A stretch of DNA of 64,000 nt from Vagococcus proximus. Its GTDB lineage: Bacteria; Bacillota; Bacilli; Lactobacillales; Vagococcaceae. This document shows, piece by piece, positions 56,787 through 64,000 of this stretch. A program made the translations under genes and the position numbers. Under the pieces are notes generated by a model. The model did no database searches. It saw only the letters and a list, made by a program, of their open reading frames with translations, and was not told the DNA's origin. The first letter of the stretch is position 1, and the number at the start of each line of letters is the position of its first letter. The stretch is taken from the NCBI RefSeq assembly GCF_029143285.1, contig NZ_JAPDSH010000005.1:62001-126000 (forward strand), in the 5' to 3' direction.

Positions 56787-58310
56787 ATGGTGAAATTAGA
56801 TAAAGATTTATGTTCTATTCAAGAAGCTCGAGATTTGGCCGAAAAAGGGAAAGTTGCTGCAAATGAACTTGCTCAATTTTCTAGTGAACAAATAGATAAG
56901 ATTTTAGTAAGTATGAGAGATGCCGCTGAGAAGCATGCCGTTTCTCTAGCTAAATGGGCAGTGACGGAAACTGGATTTGGTAAAGTTGAAGATAAAGCTT
57001 ATAAAAATCATGCTGCGTCTAAATTGTTATACGACGAAATAAAAGATCAACAAACAATTGGTATTATTGATGAAAATAAGGAAAAAGGAACGATGGATGT
57101 AGCTGAACCAGTTGGTTTAGTTTTAGGAATTGTACCATCTACAAATCCAACCTCAACTGCGATTTTCAAAGCGATGATTGCAATAAAATCAAGAAATGCG
57201 ATTGTATTTGCCCCACACCCAACTGCTGCAGAGTGTACAAAAATGGCAGCGGATATTATGAACCGTGCAGCGGTTGAAGCAGGAGCACCAGAGAATAGTA
57301 TCAGTTGTGTCTCAACGCCAACGATGGCTTCTACTAACGAATTGCTTCATTCGCCACATATTTCGTTGATTATTGCGACAGGTGGACCGGGCATGGTTAA
57401 AGCAGCCTATAGTTCTGGGAAACCAGCAATCGGCGTCGGGGCAGGAAACTCACCAGCCTATATTGAATCGACAGCTGATATTAAAAAAGCGGTCGCAACG
57501 ATTATTGCAAGTAAGACATTTGATAATGGAACGATTTGTGCTTCGGAGCAATCTATTGTTTGTGAAAGAAGAAATGAAGCGGAAGTTATCAGAGAATTTG
57601 AAGCGCAAGGCGGCTACTTTATGTCCGAAGAAGAGACGGATAAAGTGTGTCAACTCTTGTTCAAAGCAGGTAATGCGATGAACGCCAAATTTGTAGGTCG
57701 CACGGCTCAAGTCATTGCGGATGCAGCGAATATATCTATTCCTGCAAACACAAAAGTATTAATTGGTCGCCAAGGTGGGGTAGGACCGAAGTACCCATTA
57801 TCTTTTGAAAAACTAACAACAGTCTTAGGGTTCTACGTTGTAGAAGACTGGGAAGAAGCGTGTCAGTTAAGTATTGAGTTACTCCAAAATGGGATAGGTC
57901 ATACGATGAGTATTCATACAACGGATCAAGAGATGGTGATGAGGTTTGCAGCAAAACCTGCTTCTCGAATTTTAGTAAATACTGGGGGAAGCCAAGGTGG
58001 GACAGGAATTAGTACAGGATTACCGATTTCTTTCACATTAGGTTGTGGTACAAGCGGTGGTAGTTCTGTTTCTGATAATGTCAGCCCTAAAAATTTATTA
58101 AATATTAAAAAAGTAGCCTATGGTTTGAAAGATGTCACAACGCTTGTTCAAGATGATTCATCATTTAAACAAACAATGGGGTCTTGTCAAAACGAACAAA
58201 AAGTTTTAGAAAAATGCGTAGAAGAACTAGGAAACAGCTCTAAAGATCAAATTGATATGGCAGAATTAACAGAAGTTGTTCGCAACGTATTGATGGGGAT
58301 GAAAAATTAG
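56787..58310 (+). CDS. cutF: CoA-acylating acetaldehyde dehydrogenase CutF
   Basis: A 507-residue enzyme that oxidises acetaldehyde with NAD and CoA to acetyl-CoA. The catalytic Cys251 lies in NGTICASEQ, NAD-site segments include GLVLGIVPSTNPTSTAIFKA and GVGAGNSPAYIE, and the active-site glycine-rich loop is TLGCGTSGGSSVSDN. The C-terminal tail (about 465-507, ending with an amphipathic helix MAELTEVVRNVLMGM) is a likely encapsulation peptide. It is paralogous to the inactive protein at 46588. Confidence 0.95.
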   Translation: MVKLDKDLCSIQEARDLAEKGKVAANELAQFSSEQIDKILVSMRDAAEKHAVSLAKWAVTETGFGKVEDKAYKNHAASKLLYDEIKDQQTIGIIDENKEKGTMDVAEPVGLVLGIVPSTNPTSTAIFKAMIAIKSRNAIVFAPHPTAAECTKMAADIMNRAAVEAGAPENSISCVSTPTMASTNELLHSPHISLIIATGGPGMVKAAYSSGKPAIGVGAGNSPAYIESTADIKKAVATIIASKTFDNGTICASEQSIVCERRNEAEVIREFEAQGGYFMSEEETDKVCQLLFKAGNAMNAKFVGRTAQVIADAANISIPANTKVLIGRQGGVGPKYPLSFEKLTTVLGFYVVEDWEEACQLSIELLQNGIGHTMSIHTTDQEMVMRFAAKPASRILVNTGGSQGGTGISTGLPISFTLGCGTSGGSSVSDNVSPKNLLNIKKVAYGLKDVTTLVQDDSSFKQTMGSCQNEQKVLEKCVEELGNSSKDQIDMAELTEVVRNVLMGMKN

Positions 58311-58325
58311 TAAAGAGGTTAAAGA

Positions 58326-58955
58326 ATGGAAAATTATGAAGAGTTATTAAATTGTATTGTGAAAGAGATACAAAAAAAATCAACTAAAACTTCTGTACCA
58401 GTAGGAATTTCGAATCGTCACATTCATTTATCTCATGGCGCACTAACGAAGCTATTTGGTCAAGGGTATGAGTTAACTGAATTGAAGCCATTATCTCAAA
58501 CAGGACAATTTGCTTGTAAGGAATGTCTAACATTATGCGGTCCAAAAGGTGTTATTGAGAAGGTAAGAGTGCTGGGACCAGTTCGAAAGGACACACAAGT
58601 TGAAATTTTGATGTCTGATTCGTTTAAATTAGGGATAAAAGGTGACGTGCGATTATCAGGAGATATCGCTGATACACCTGGGTTAACCTTGGTAGGTCCA
58701 AAGGGATCATACGAGTTAGATAAAGGTGTGATTGTCGCTGAAAGACACATCCACATGGCTCCTGCAGATGCAGTAGCATTTCAGGTTAAGGACGGAGAAA
58801 AAGTTGGTTTGAAAGTACCTGGTACTAGAGGTGGGATACTAGACAACGTCTCTATTCGTGTAGATGACAGCTTTACACTTGAGTGTCATTTGGATACAGA
58901 AGAAGCAAATGCAATGGGAATTACTCCAGGTTTAAACTTGGAGATAATAAAATAA
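58326..58955 (+). CDS. pduL: PduL-type phosphate propanoyl/acetyltransferase
   Basis: A 209-residue zinc enzyme converting acetyl-CoA and phosphate to acetyl-phosphate and free CoA inside the shell. Both repeats show the metal-binding motif: VGISNRHIHLSH (about residues 22-33) and VAERHIHMAP (about residues 137-146). The first 20 residues (MENYEELLNCIVKEIQKK) form an amphipathic helix typical of encapsulation tags. It recycles the CoA used by CutF. Confidence 0.93.
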   Translation: MENYEELLNCIVKEIQKKSTKTSVPVGISNRHIHLSHGALTKLFGQGYELTELKPLSQTGQFACKECLTLCGPKGVIEKVRVLGPVRKDTQVEILMSDSFKLGIKGDVRLSGDIADTPGLTLVGPKGSYELDKGVIVAERHIHMAPADAVAFQVKDGEKVGLKVPGTRGGILDNVSIRVDDSFTLECHLDTEEANAMGITPGLNLEIIK

Positions 58956-58985
58956 TTATACTAACTATTATAGGAGGAAATAAAA

Positions 58986-59267
58986 ATGAAATCAGATGCA
59001 CTAGGAATGGTTGAAACTAAAGGATTAATCGGATCAATTGAGGCGGCAGACGCAATGGTCAAAGCTGCAAATGTTACATTAGTAGGGAAAGAACTTGTAG
59101 GTGGCGGTATTGTGACAGTTATGGTTCGTGGTGATGTAGGTGCGGTTAAAGCTTCTACTGATGCAGGTGCTGCAGCAGCACAACGTGTAGGCGAGTTATT
59201 ATCTGTACATGTGATTCCAAGACCTCATTCTGAAGTGGAAACAATTTTACCAGAAGCTAAAGCATAA
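58986..59267 (+). CDS. Microcompartment shell protein, BMC-H (copy 2)
   Basis: A 93-residue BMC-H almost identical to the first gene of the operon ([20 protein letters not shown], pore loop ELVGGGIV). With its duplicate at the other end, it bookends the 15-kb operon. A terminator hairpin follows. Confidence 0.94.
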   Translation: MKSDALGMVETKGLIGSIEAADAMVKAANVTLVGKELVGGGIVTVMVRGDVGAVKASTDAGAAAAQRVGELLSVHVIPRPHSEVETILPEAKA

Positions 59268-59282
59268 TTACATTTAAAAGTA

Positions 59283-59322
59283 ACGCACTCCTCCTAATAA
59301 AATTAGTAGGAGTGTGTTTTTA
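59283..59322 (+). terminator. Terminator at the end of the cut operon
   Basis: CACTCCTCCTAAT / ATTAGTAGGAGTG (one mismatch, AAA loop) followed by T residues, 16 nt after the last BMC-H. It leaves only 15 nt before the next gene, whose ribosome binding site TAGGAGG follows directly. Read-through of this hairpin may feed that gene. Confidence 0.88.
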
Positions 59323-59337
59323 TTAGGAGGAAAAACA

Positions 59338-60669
59338 ATGCCAAAAACAGTGATAATTGGAGCCAATCATGCAGGAATTGCAGCAGCTAATACTTTATTA
59401 GAAAAAGATTCAAAACATGAGGTCGTGATGATTGATCGAAATGATCATATTAGTTATTTAGGGACAGGGTCAGCACTTTGGATAGGCAGACAAATTGAGT
59501 CTTATGAGAGTTTATTTTATACAACACCAGAGGAATTTGAAACTAAAGGTGCTACAGTTTACATGAAGACAACAATTACCAAGATGGATTTTGAACGAAA
59601 ACAAGTATGTTGTGAGTCAGATCAAAAAGGATCATTTACAGAATCATATGACCAATTAATAATAGGAACAGGTTCAAAACCGATTATGTTAGCTGTTCCT
59701 GGTAGAGAGTTAGCTAATATCTATTACTTGAAGACGTTTCAAGAAGCCCAGAAAATTGACCAGGTACTTGAGGACGATGCAACTAAAGTTGTTGCCGTGA
59801 TTGGGGCGGGATACATTGGTGTAGAGATAGCAGAAGCCGCACGACTGAGAGGTAAAAAAGTAATGTTATTTGACGTAGCGGACAGATCTATTCCAAGTTA
59901 TTTTGACCAATGGTTTACTGATGACATGGACGATACCTTGAGTAACAATGGGGTAGAGCTTCATTTTAATGAGAAAGTAACTTCTTTTGGAGGGATAGAA
60001 AAAGTCGAAACCTTAGAGACAGATAAGGGGGCGTATCAAGTTGACCTAGTTCTTAATGCGATAGGCTTTATTCCAAATAGTGATTTAGGTAGTCATTATT
60101 TAGAAACGTATCGTAATGGTGCGTATTTAGTCGACCAATACCAACGAACAAGTGAGCCTGATGTCTACGCAATAGGCGATTGTGCTACCGTATATTCTAA
60201 TGCTATTAATGGCCCATCCTACATTGCTCTAGCGGCAAATGCAGTTAGAACGGGAATTATTGCAGGTTTAAATGCTGCCGGTATAAAGGAAAGATTTAAT
60301 GGTGTACAAGGATCAAATGGTATTTCTATCTTTGGTCTAAATATGGTATCTACTGGCTTATCCGTCGGAGCAGCTTTAAAAAATGGATTAGACGTTGAGT
60401 ATACAGATTATGAAGATTATCAAAAACCTGGTTTTATGAAAGAAAACGGGCTAGTTAAAATTAGAATTGTATTTGAAAAAGATAGTAGACGAGTAGTTGG
60501 GGCACAGTTATCATCTTATGAAAATATATCGGCAGTTATTCATATGTTTTCTTTAGCGATTCAAAAGAATGTAACGATTGATGAATTAAAATTACTAGAC
60601 ATCTTCTTCTTGCCTCATTTTAACCAACCGTATAATTATATAACGATGGCCTCTTTGGAAGCGAATTAA
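59338..60669 (+). CDS. NADH oxidase/peroxidase-family flavoprotein lacking the redox Cys
   Basis: A 443-residue pyridine nucleotide-disulfide oxidoreductase. The FAD motif is IIGANHAGIAAANTL (residues 6-20), the NAD motif is VAVIGAGYIGVEIAEAA, the second FAD motif is VYAIGDCATVYS, and the C terminus (FFLPHFNQPYNYI) matches NADH oxidase and peroxidase. The redox-active Cys42 of this family, in SFLSCG, is absent: here SYLGTG puts Thr43 in that place. A Cys-less Nox would probably reduce O2 only to H2O2, or it may act on another acceptor. ATG 59338 follows TAGGAGG. Confidence 0.85.
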   Translation: MPKTVIIGANHAGIAAANTLLEKDSKHEVVMIDRNDHISYLGTGSALWIGRQIESYESLFYTTPEEFETKGATVYMKTTITKMDFERKQVCCESDQKGSFTESYDQLIIGTGSKPIMLAVPGRELANIYYLKTFQEAQKIDQVLEDDATKVVAVIGAGYIGVEIAEAARLRGKKVMLFDVADRSIPSYFDQWFTDDMDDTLSNNGVELHFNEKVTSFGGIEKVETLETDKGAYQVDLVLNAIGFIPNSDLGSHYLETYRNGAYLVDQYQRTSEPDVYAIGDCATVYSNAINGPSYIALAANAVRTGIIAGLNAAGIKERFNGVQGSNGISIFGLNMVSTGLSVGAALKNGLDVEYTDYEDYQKPGFMKENGLVKIRIVFEKDSRRVVGAQLSSYENISAVIHMFSLAIQKNVTIDELKLLDIFFLPHFNQPYNYITMASLEAN

Positions 60670-60778
60670 AAAAGGAAGAATATATCTTTCTATTAGAGAT
60701 ATCATTTAGTCGAATCAAGTGATAAGAGCTTTTATAGACGAGGTATGATAAAGTAAACGTATTATAAGGAGGTGCCCT

Positions 60779-61210
60779 ATGGAAACAAATCAAGAGTATG
60801 TTGAAATCGGTGGTTGGACGTTTACAAAAGAAGAAGGAAGAATTTATTCAGAAAAACGTGAGGCTATGATGGAGTATCTCCAATTGAAATGTTCTGAACT
60901 ATTCGAAACCGTTGTGATAGATGGAAAAGACAGTCAAGATGGGGATTATTTAAGTGCCTATAATGAGGAAAAAGATGAGGAAAGTATATTCATCCAATTT
61001 TCACCAGAAGAAGTGGAGGTCTTTCAATCGTTTGACACTAAAGAAGAGTATCTTGATATGAAGAGGTATTTATCAAAAGTAGATCATCACTACAATACAT
61101 CTGGTATTGGGGAAGACTCTGAGGAAGAGGACTCTTACAGCCATTGGTTTAATTATATGAAAAAATCGTATGAAGATAAGTTTGGAAAAGACTATCCTTA
61201 TTCAGTTTAA
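60779..61210 (+). CDS. Acidic hypothetical protein
   Basis: A 143-residue soluble protein, strongly acidic in its C-terminal half (GEDSEEEDSYSHW), with aromatic residues near both ends. It has a clean AAGGAGGTG site, a TATGAT -10 near 60743 and a terminator of its own. I recognise no family. Confidence 0.6.
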   Translation: METNQEYVEIGGWTFTKEEGRIYSEKREAMMEYLQLKCSELFETVVIDGKDSQDGDYLSAYNEEKDEESIFIQFSPEEVEVFQSFDTKEEYLDMKRYLSKVDHHYNTSGIGEDSEEEDSYSHWFNYMKKSYEDKFGKDYPYSV

Positions 61211-61245
61211 CTGACTATTAGCTACTCGTTGGTAAAAATAAGAAA

Positions 61246-61282
61246 AGTACATCACTTGATAGAAAGGTGATGTATTTTTTTA
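61246..61282 (+). terminator. Intrinsic terminator
   Basis: TACATCAC / GTGATGTA stem followed by seven T, 36 nt after the acidic protein gene. Confidence 0.85.
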
Positions 61283-61421
61283 TTTATTTTTGAGAAAATG
61301 CTAATGATTATAAAAATAAGAGTCAAGTTTAGGAAGAGGTTATTAAGGAATTTGGTCAATCTACTTTACAAAAAGAACATAAGTTCGTATAATTGAAGAG
61401 TTAGAAAGTGAGGAATGTCTT

Positions 61422-62033
61422 GTGGTTAATATATATTTAGTATCATCATTAGTAGCAGTAATAGAGAAATTGGAAAGAGAGTTTGGGGAATCTTTAGTAG
61501 GAAAGACAATGACCTTTATTCCAACAGCAGGAAAAGTAGAAGAAATAAAATCATATATTGAAGAGGCTTTTAATGTGTTTAAAAGTAAAGGAATGGAAGT
61601 TACGGTATTAGATATTTCTTTAAGTAGCTTCGAAGAATGTCAAACCACGATTGAGCAAAATGACTTAATTTACGTATCGGGAGGAAATACATTTTATCTT
61701 TTAGAAGAGTTGCGGGACAAAGGTGTCGATAAGGTTCTTACAGATGAAATCACTAAAGGGAAAACATACATAGGAGAGTCAGCAGGGGCCATTATTTTAA
61801 GCCCAACTATTGACTATATCGAAAAGATGGATGATAAAACAAAAGCACCTCATTTAAAGTCTAGCCAAGGATTAAACGTGGTCAATTTTTCTCCATTACC
61901 ACATGTGGGGCACAAGTATTTAGGTGAATATGCTAGTGATATTAGTGATAATTATCACGGTAAGGAAGAATTAGTTCCTTTTTCAGATGACCAACTTATT
62001 ATTGTGAACTCAGAAAGTTACGCTATAAAATAA
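61422..62033 (+). CDS. S51 family peptidase (dipeptidase E-like)
   Basis: A 203-residue serine peptidase. The nucleophile elbow is GESAGAIILSP (Ser about residue 119), and IYVSGGNTFYLLEEL (about residue 81) is the other family signature. PepE enzymes split Asp-X dipeptides. Other S51 members are cyanophycinases, but the short length favours PepE-like. The start is GTG 61422 with GTGAGGA upstream. Confidence 0.87.
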   Translation: MVNIYLVSSLVAVIEKLEREFGESLVGKTMTFIPTAGKVEEIKSYIEEAFNVFKSKGMEVTVLDISLSSFEECQTTIEQNDLIYVSGGNTFYLLEELRDKGVDKVLTDEITKGKTYIGESAGAIILSPTIDYIEKMDDKTKAPHLKSSQGLNVVNFSPLPHVGHKYLGEYASDISDNYHGKEELVPFSDDQLIIVNSESYAIK

Positions 62034-62096
62034 AAAGCACAATTTGTTCAATTCAGATAAGATGAATTAGACAAATTATGCTTTTATTTATTACAT
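62033..62096. terminator. Long hairpin terminator
   Basis: A stem of about 22 pairs with few mismatches (AAAAGCA-AATTTGT-AATTCA and its complement) follows the peptidase stop directly and ends in TTTTA. It also faces the convergent MmcQ-like gene. Confidence 0.82.
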
Positions 62097-62104
62097 TTCA
62101 TAGT

Positions 62105-62461
62105 CTATAAAGCATCAATTACCATTTTATTTTTCTTTGAAAGATTTGCATAGACTAACGTATAAGATTTAAGGATCATTTTTTCAATTTCTTCATGGGA
62201 TAATTGATCAGTTGGAAGAACAATGGAATTCCAGTGTACTTTGTTTGAATAATAACCGGGTATCACATCACTGTACATGTCACGAAGAGCATTATTTTCT
62301 TCGGGATCACCCTTTAATGTAAGATACTCAGGTTTCAGCATACCGAATGATTTTCCTAAAAGAGAAAAGTAATAGCAACCCCAACTTTCTCGGTAGTAGA
62401 TATCGGAACCTTTTAAAGTCTTAGCATAATTAATAAAACGATCGAGTTGCGTTTCTGTCAT
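62105..62461 (-). CDS. MmcQ/YjbR family protein
   Basis: A 118-residue protein of the MmcQ/YjbR (DUF419) family. YYFSLLGKSFGMLKPEYLTL, then YYSNKVHWNSIVLPTDQLS and EIEKMILKSYTLV match its fold. The family has a CyaY-like, possibly DNA-binding structure, with no established reaction. ATG 62461 follows GAGGAGG. Confidence 0.85.
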   Translation of the reverse strand: MTETQLDRFINYAKTLKGSDIYYRESWGCYYFSLLGKSFGMLKPEYLTLKGDPEENNALRDMYSDVIPGYYSNKVHWNSIVLPTDQLSHEEIEKMILKSYTLVYANLSKKNKMVIDAL

Positions 62462-62531
62462 AATGATAGGCCTCCTCGTAAGTAGGTTAAGATTGTATTT
62501 CACTCAGTATAGCAAATCTATTATGAAGGAG

Positions 62532-62972
62532 CTAGTTAATAAGCTTGTCTGTTATTTCCCAATGCATTACATATTCTTTTTCGTTATTAATGGTATCAAG
62601 ACCTTCTTCTATTGTGATAAATCCCTCGCGTTTGTAGAAGTTTATAGCCCCTTTATTTTTTTGATAGACAGCTAATTGTAGTTCTGATTTAAGTGTTTTT
62701 ATGTCATCTAATAAAGCTTTTCCGATACCATTAGATCGGTGGCGTGGTGAAACGAATATCCCGGCAATATAAGTGCCATCTAGTCCGACGAATCCAGCTA
62801 ATGTAGCGTCCTGCTCGTAAACATAGACCTCGGCTTGTGATAAAGCTTGCGCGACATCCTCTTTGTTGGTTAGCCAATAGCTTTGAGAGATAAAATCGTG
62901 TGCGTCTAGGTTAGCCTCTAGCCATAGTGCCACCACCTCTTGCAAATCATCCTGTGTCATTTTTCTAATCAT
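62532..62972 (-). CDS. GNAT acetyltransferase
   Basis: A 146-residue GNAT-fold protein. The acetyl-CoA-binding motif A is IFVSPRHRSNGIGKALLDDI (about residues 72-91), and INFYKREGF is the C-terminal motif. The substrate is unknown. I choose ATG 62972, 9 nt after GGAG; the ATG at 62987 lies before that site. It is 24 nt downstream of the MarR gene and probably co-transcribed with it. Confidence 0.88.
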   Translation of the reverse strand: MIRKMTQDDLQEVVALWLEANLDAHDFISQSYWLTNKEDVAQALSQAEVYVYEQDATLAGFVGLDGTYIAGIFVSPRHRSNGIGKALLDDIKTLKSELQLAVYQKNKGAINFYKREGFITIEEGLDTINNEKEYVMHWEITDKLIN

Positions 62973-62996
62973 GTTTAAATTCTCCATTCTGTTAAG

Positions 62997-63437
62997 TTAT
63001 AGCATATTTTTATTTAGGTGATGACAAAATAGTGCCATTCCTTTAAGCATAATAAACCGTTCTTCTTCAGTTAAGCTTTCCATCGCTGAGATTTCTGCTT
63101 CTCTTACTTTGGGCAAAGCGTTTTGAACAAAGGTTTGTCCTTTTGGTGTAAAAATAATTGTTTTAGACCGTCTATTAGTAGGATTAACAATTAAGTCAAT
63201 CAGTTCATCTTTATATAAAGAAGTAATAATAGAGTTGACTGTTTGTTTAGGTAAAAAGGTTAGCTCGCATATTTTTTTTTGCGTACAGTCTTCAACCTCA
63301 TTTATTAAATTAATGAGTTGAAGCGTTGTATAAGAGAGATTATATTTTTTCGCGTAGGCTTCATAAGTCCGGTTCATCTCTTGTATGTAGGTTGAAAATT
63401 CGGTGATAGTTTGTTGTATAGTGTTGTCGTCCATCAT
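62997..63437 (-). CDS. MarR-family transcriptional regulator
   Basis: A 147-residue winged-helix repressor. The DNA-reading region is ICELTFLPKQTVNSIITSLYKDELI (two halves, about residues 55-79), and the wing ends with NRRSKTIIFTPKGQ. The start is the first of two ATGs (63437) after AGAGGA. An inverted repeat directly upstream is a likely auto-operator. Confidence 0.88.
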   Translation of the reverse strand: MMDDNTIQQTITEFSTYIQEMNRTYEAYAKKYNLSYTTLQLINLINEVEDCTQKKICELTFLPKQTVNSIITSLYKDELIDLIVNPTNRRSKTIIFTPKGQTFVQNALPKVREAEISAMESLTEEERFIMLKGMALFCHHLNKNML

Positions 63438-63456
63438 TATATAGTCCTCTTTCCGG

Positions 63457-63476
63457 ATAGTCTGTATACGGACTAT
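63457..63476. promoter_or_regulatory. MarR operator candidate
   Basis: ATAGTCTGTATACGGACTAT is a 20-bp palindrome with one mismatched pair, centred 30 nt upstream of the MarR start. Its centre GTATAC may be part of the -10, so binding would block the promoter. Confidence 0.65.
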
Positions 63477-63675
63477 TTTACCAAGTAAGGTAACCAGTGT
63501 CAAATTGAAGCAGAACTTAAACTGTAAGAGTTGTGATCAGTTGAATTTTATTCTAACTAAAGGGTATAGTAGTAGTGAACGAGTGAGTCGTAATAAAACT
63601 AACATCTATCAAAGGCTTATTAATGTTGCAATAGAAACGTTTAGATTAAAGATGTGAGTAATAGAGGAGAAACTG

Positions 63676-64000
63676 ATGGCACGTATTATTATAAATTTAG
63701 AACGCTATTTATCTGAAAGAGAGTTAGCGATTAATTATTTGATGTATGACTATGCGAAACAAGAACCCTTAATCCCTGGTGAGAAAGTGACGATGCTCTC
63801 GTCAAATGATGGGCCATATTTTTCAGCGCCAGGTCGGTTTGATTTTTATAATCAAGAGGGCCAGTTGTATGTCATGGACAAGTCTATTGAAGAATTTGAG
63901 AAACTGTTACCGGAATTACTAAAAGAGTTACCAGAACCACTGACATTTGAAGTGGAGGATTTAGAGGGAATCATTAGTTTGGTTAAATCCGCTCAAGAAG
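63676..64000 (+). CDS. Unknown gene, N-terminal part only
   Basis: An open frame begins at ATG 63676 after AGAGGAG and runs through the window end without a stop (108 codons seen). The visible protein is soluble, with PGRFDFYNQEG and a Leu/Glu-rich region. No family is recognised. Confidence 0.55.
   Translation, partial: MARIIINLERYLSERELAINYLMYDYAKQEPLIPGEKVTMLSSNDGPYFSAPGRFDFYNQEGQLYVMDKSIEEFEKLLPELLKELPEPLTFEVEDLEGIISLVKSAQE

Noticed and set aside
44330-59267. Ethanolamine (eut) or propanediol (pdu) microcompartment
   Set aside because: Many shell and accessory proteins are Eut- or Pdu-like, but there is no EutBC or PduCDE. The signature enzyme has all CutC choline residues at the right positions.

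Overview
The window is a low-GC Firmicute chromosome segment. A sufCDSUB operon, NPA-type GlpF, GH1/cellobiose-type PTS, LevR-type sigma-54 regulation, strong GGAGG ribosome binding sites and intrinsic terminators all point to Lactobacillales, probably an Enterococcaceae member such as Vagococcus or Enterococcus. The genus is inference. No tRNA, rRNA, CRISPR array or complete insertion sequence was seen.

Layout. 1-6.2 kb: the 3' end of mnmA, a glycerol facilitator, a minus-strand pair of YjiL/YjiM-like ATP-driven reductase proteins (activase plus 2-hydroxyacyl-CoA-dehydratase-type component), a DUF3139-like protein, cardiolipin synthase and an ElaA-like acetyltransferase. 6.3-11.6 kb: the Fe-S assembly operon sufC-D-S-U-B under a promoter that overlaps a Fur/PerR-like box. 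11.6-16.3 kb: an AT-rich accessory patch of remnants, a frameshifted HEPN/DUF4145-like gene, membrane proteins and twin near-identical promoters. It begins at the 3' end of sufB, part of which is duplicated 1.7 kb downstream. 16.5-20.2 kb: a lactose/cellobiose-family PTS (IIB, IIC, IIA) with a GH1 enzyme whose acid/base Glu is Gln. 20.2-23.6 kb: a WYL regulator divergent from a DJ-1/PfpI protein, a decaying small gene and an S66 (MccF-like) peptidase. 23.7-31.2 kb: a LevR/GfrR-type sigma-54 activator and a mannose-family PTS (IIA, IIB, IIC, IID) with two SIS-domain deglycases, best read as fructoselysine/glucoselysine use. A perfect -24/-12 promoter lies inside the regulator's terminator hairpin.

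31.2-42.9 kb is a defence island. It opens after a GH1 fragment and holds a zinc-ribbon/PD-(D/E)XK protein, a lipoprotein, a small nuclease-like protein, a divergent C5-cytosine methyltransferase and Sau3AI/MutH-type endonuclease, and then a tight four-gene operon. That operon encodes an AspBHI-like modified-cytosine endonuclease, a stand-alone MutH-fold protein without the catalytic Glu, a ParB-like protein, and a PLD nuclease fused to an SNF2 helicase. The four-gene set is my best candidate for an undescribed system.

42.9-59.3 kb is a complete choline-degrading glycyl-radical microcompartment (GRM1/cut type) with a divergent MerR-family regulator. CutC has Cys489, Gly821, Asp216, Glu491, Phe389, Phe395, Thr502, Tyr208 and Tyr506, the positions known from characterised CutC. 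CutC cleaves choline to trimethylamine and acetaldehyde. Acetaldehyde goes to ethanol (Fe-dependent alcohol dehydrogenase) or to acetyl-CoA (CutF), acetyl-phosphate (PduL) and acetate (EutQ/EutP-like kinases). The shell has several BMC-H proteins, an EutS-type, an EutN vertex protein, a Cys-pore GrpU-like protein and a BMC-H with a long helical tail. Odd members are an aldehyde dehydrogenase paralogue with Pro in place of the catalytic Cys and an EutT-like protein with no B12 enzyme nearby. 59.3-64 kb: a NADH-oxidase-family flavoprotein lacking the redox Cys, an S51 peptidase, an MmcQ/YjbR protein, an acetyltransferase, a MarR regulator with a 20-bp operator, and a truncated unknown gene.
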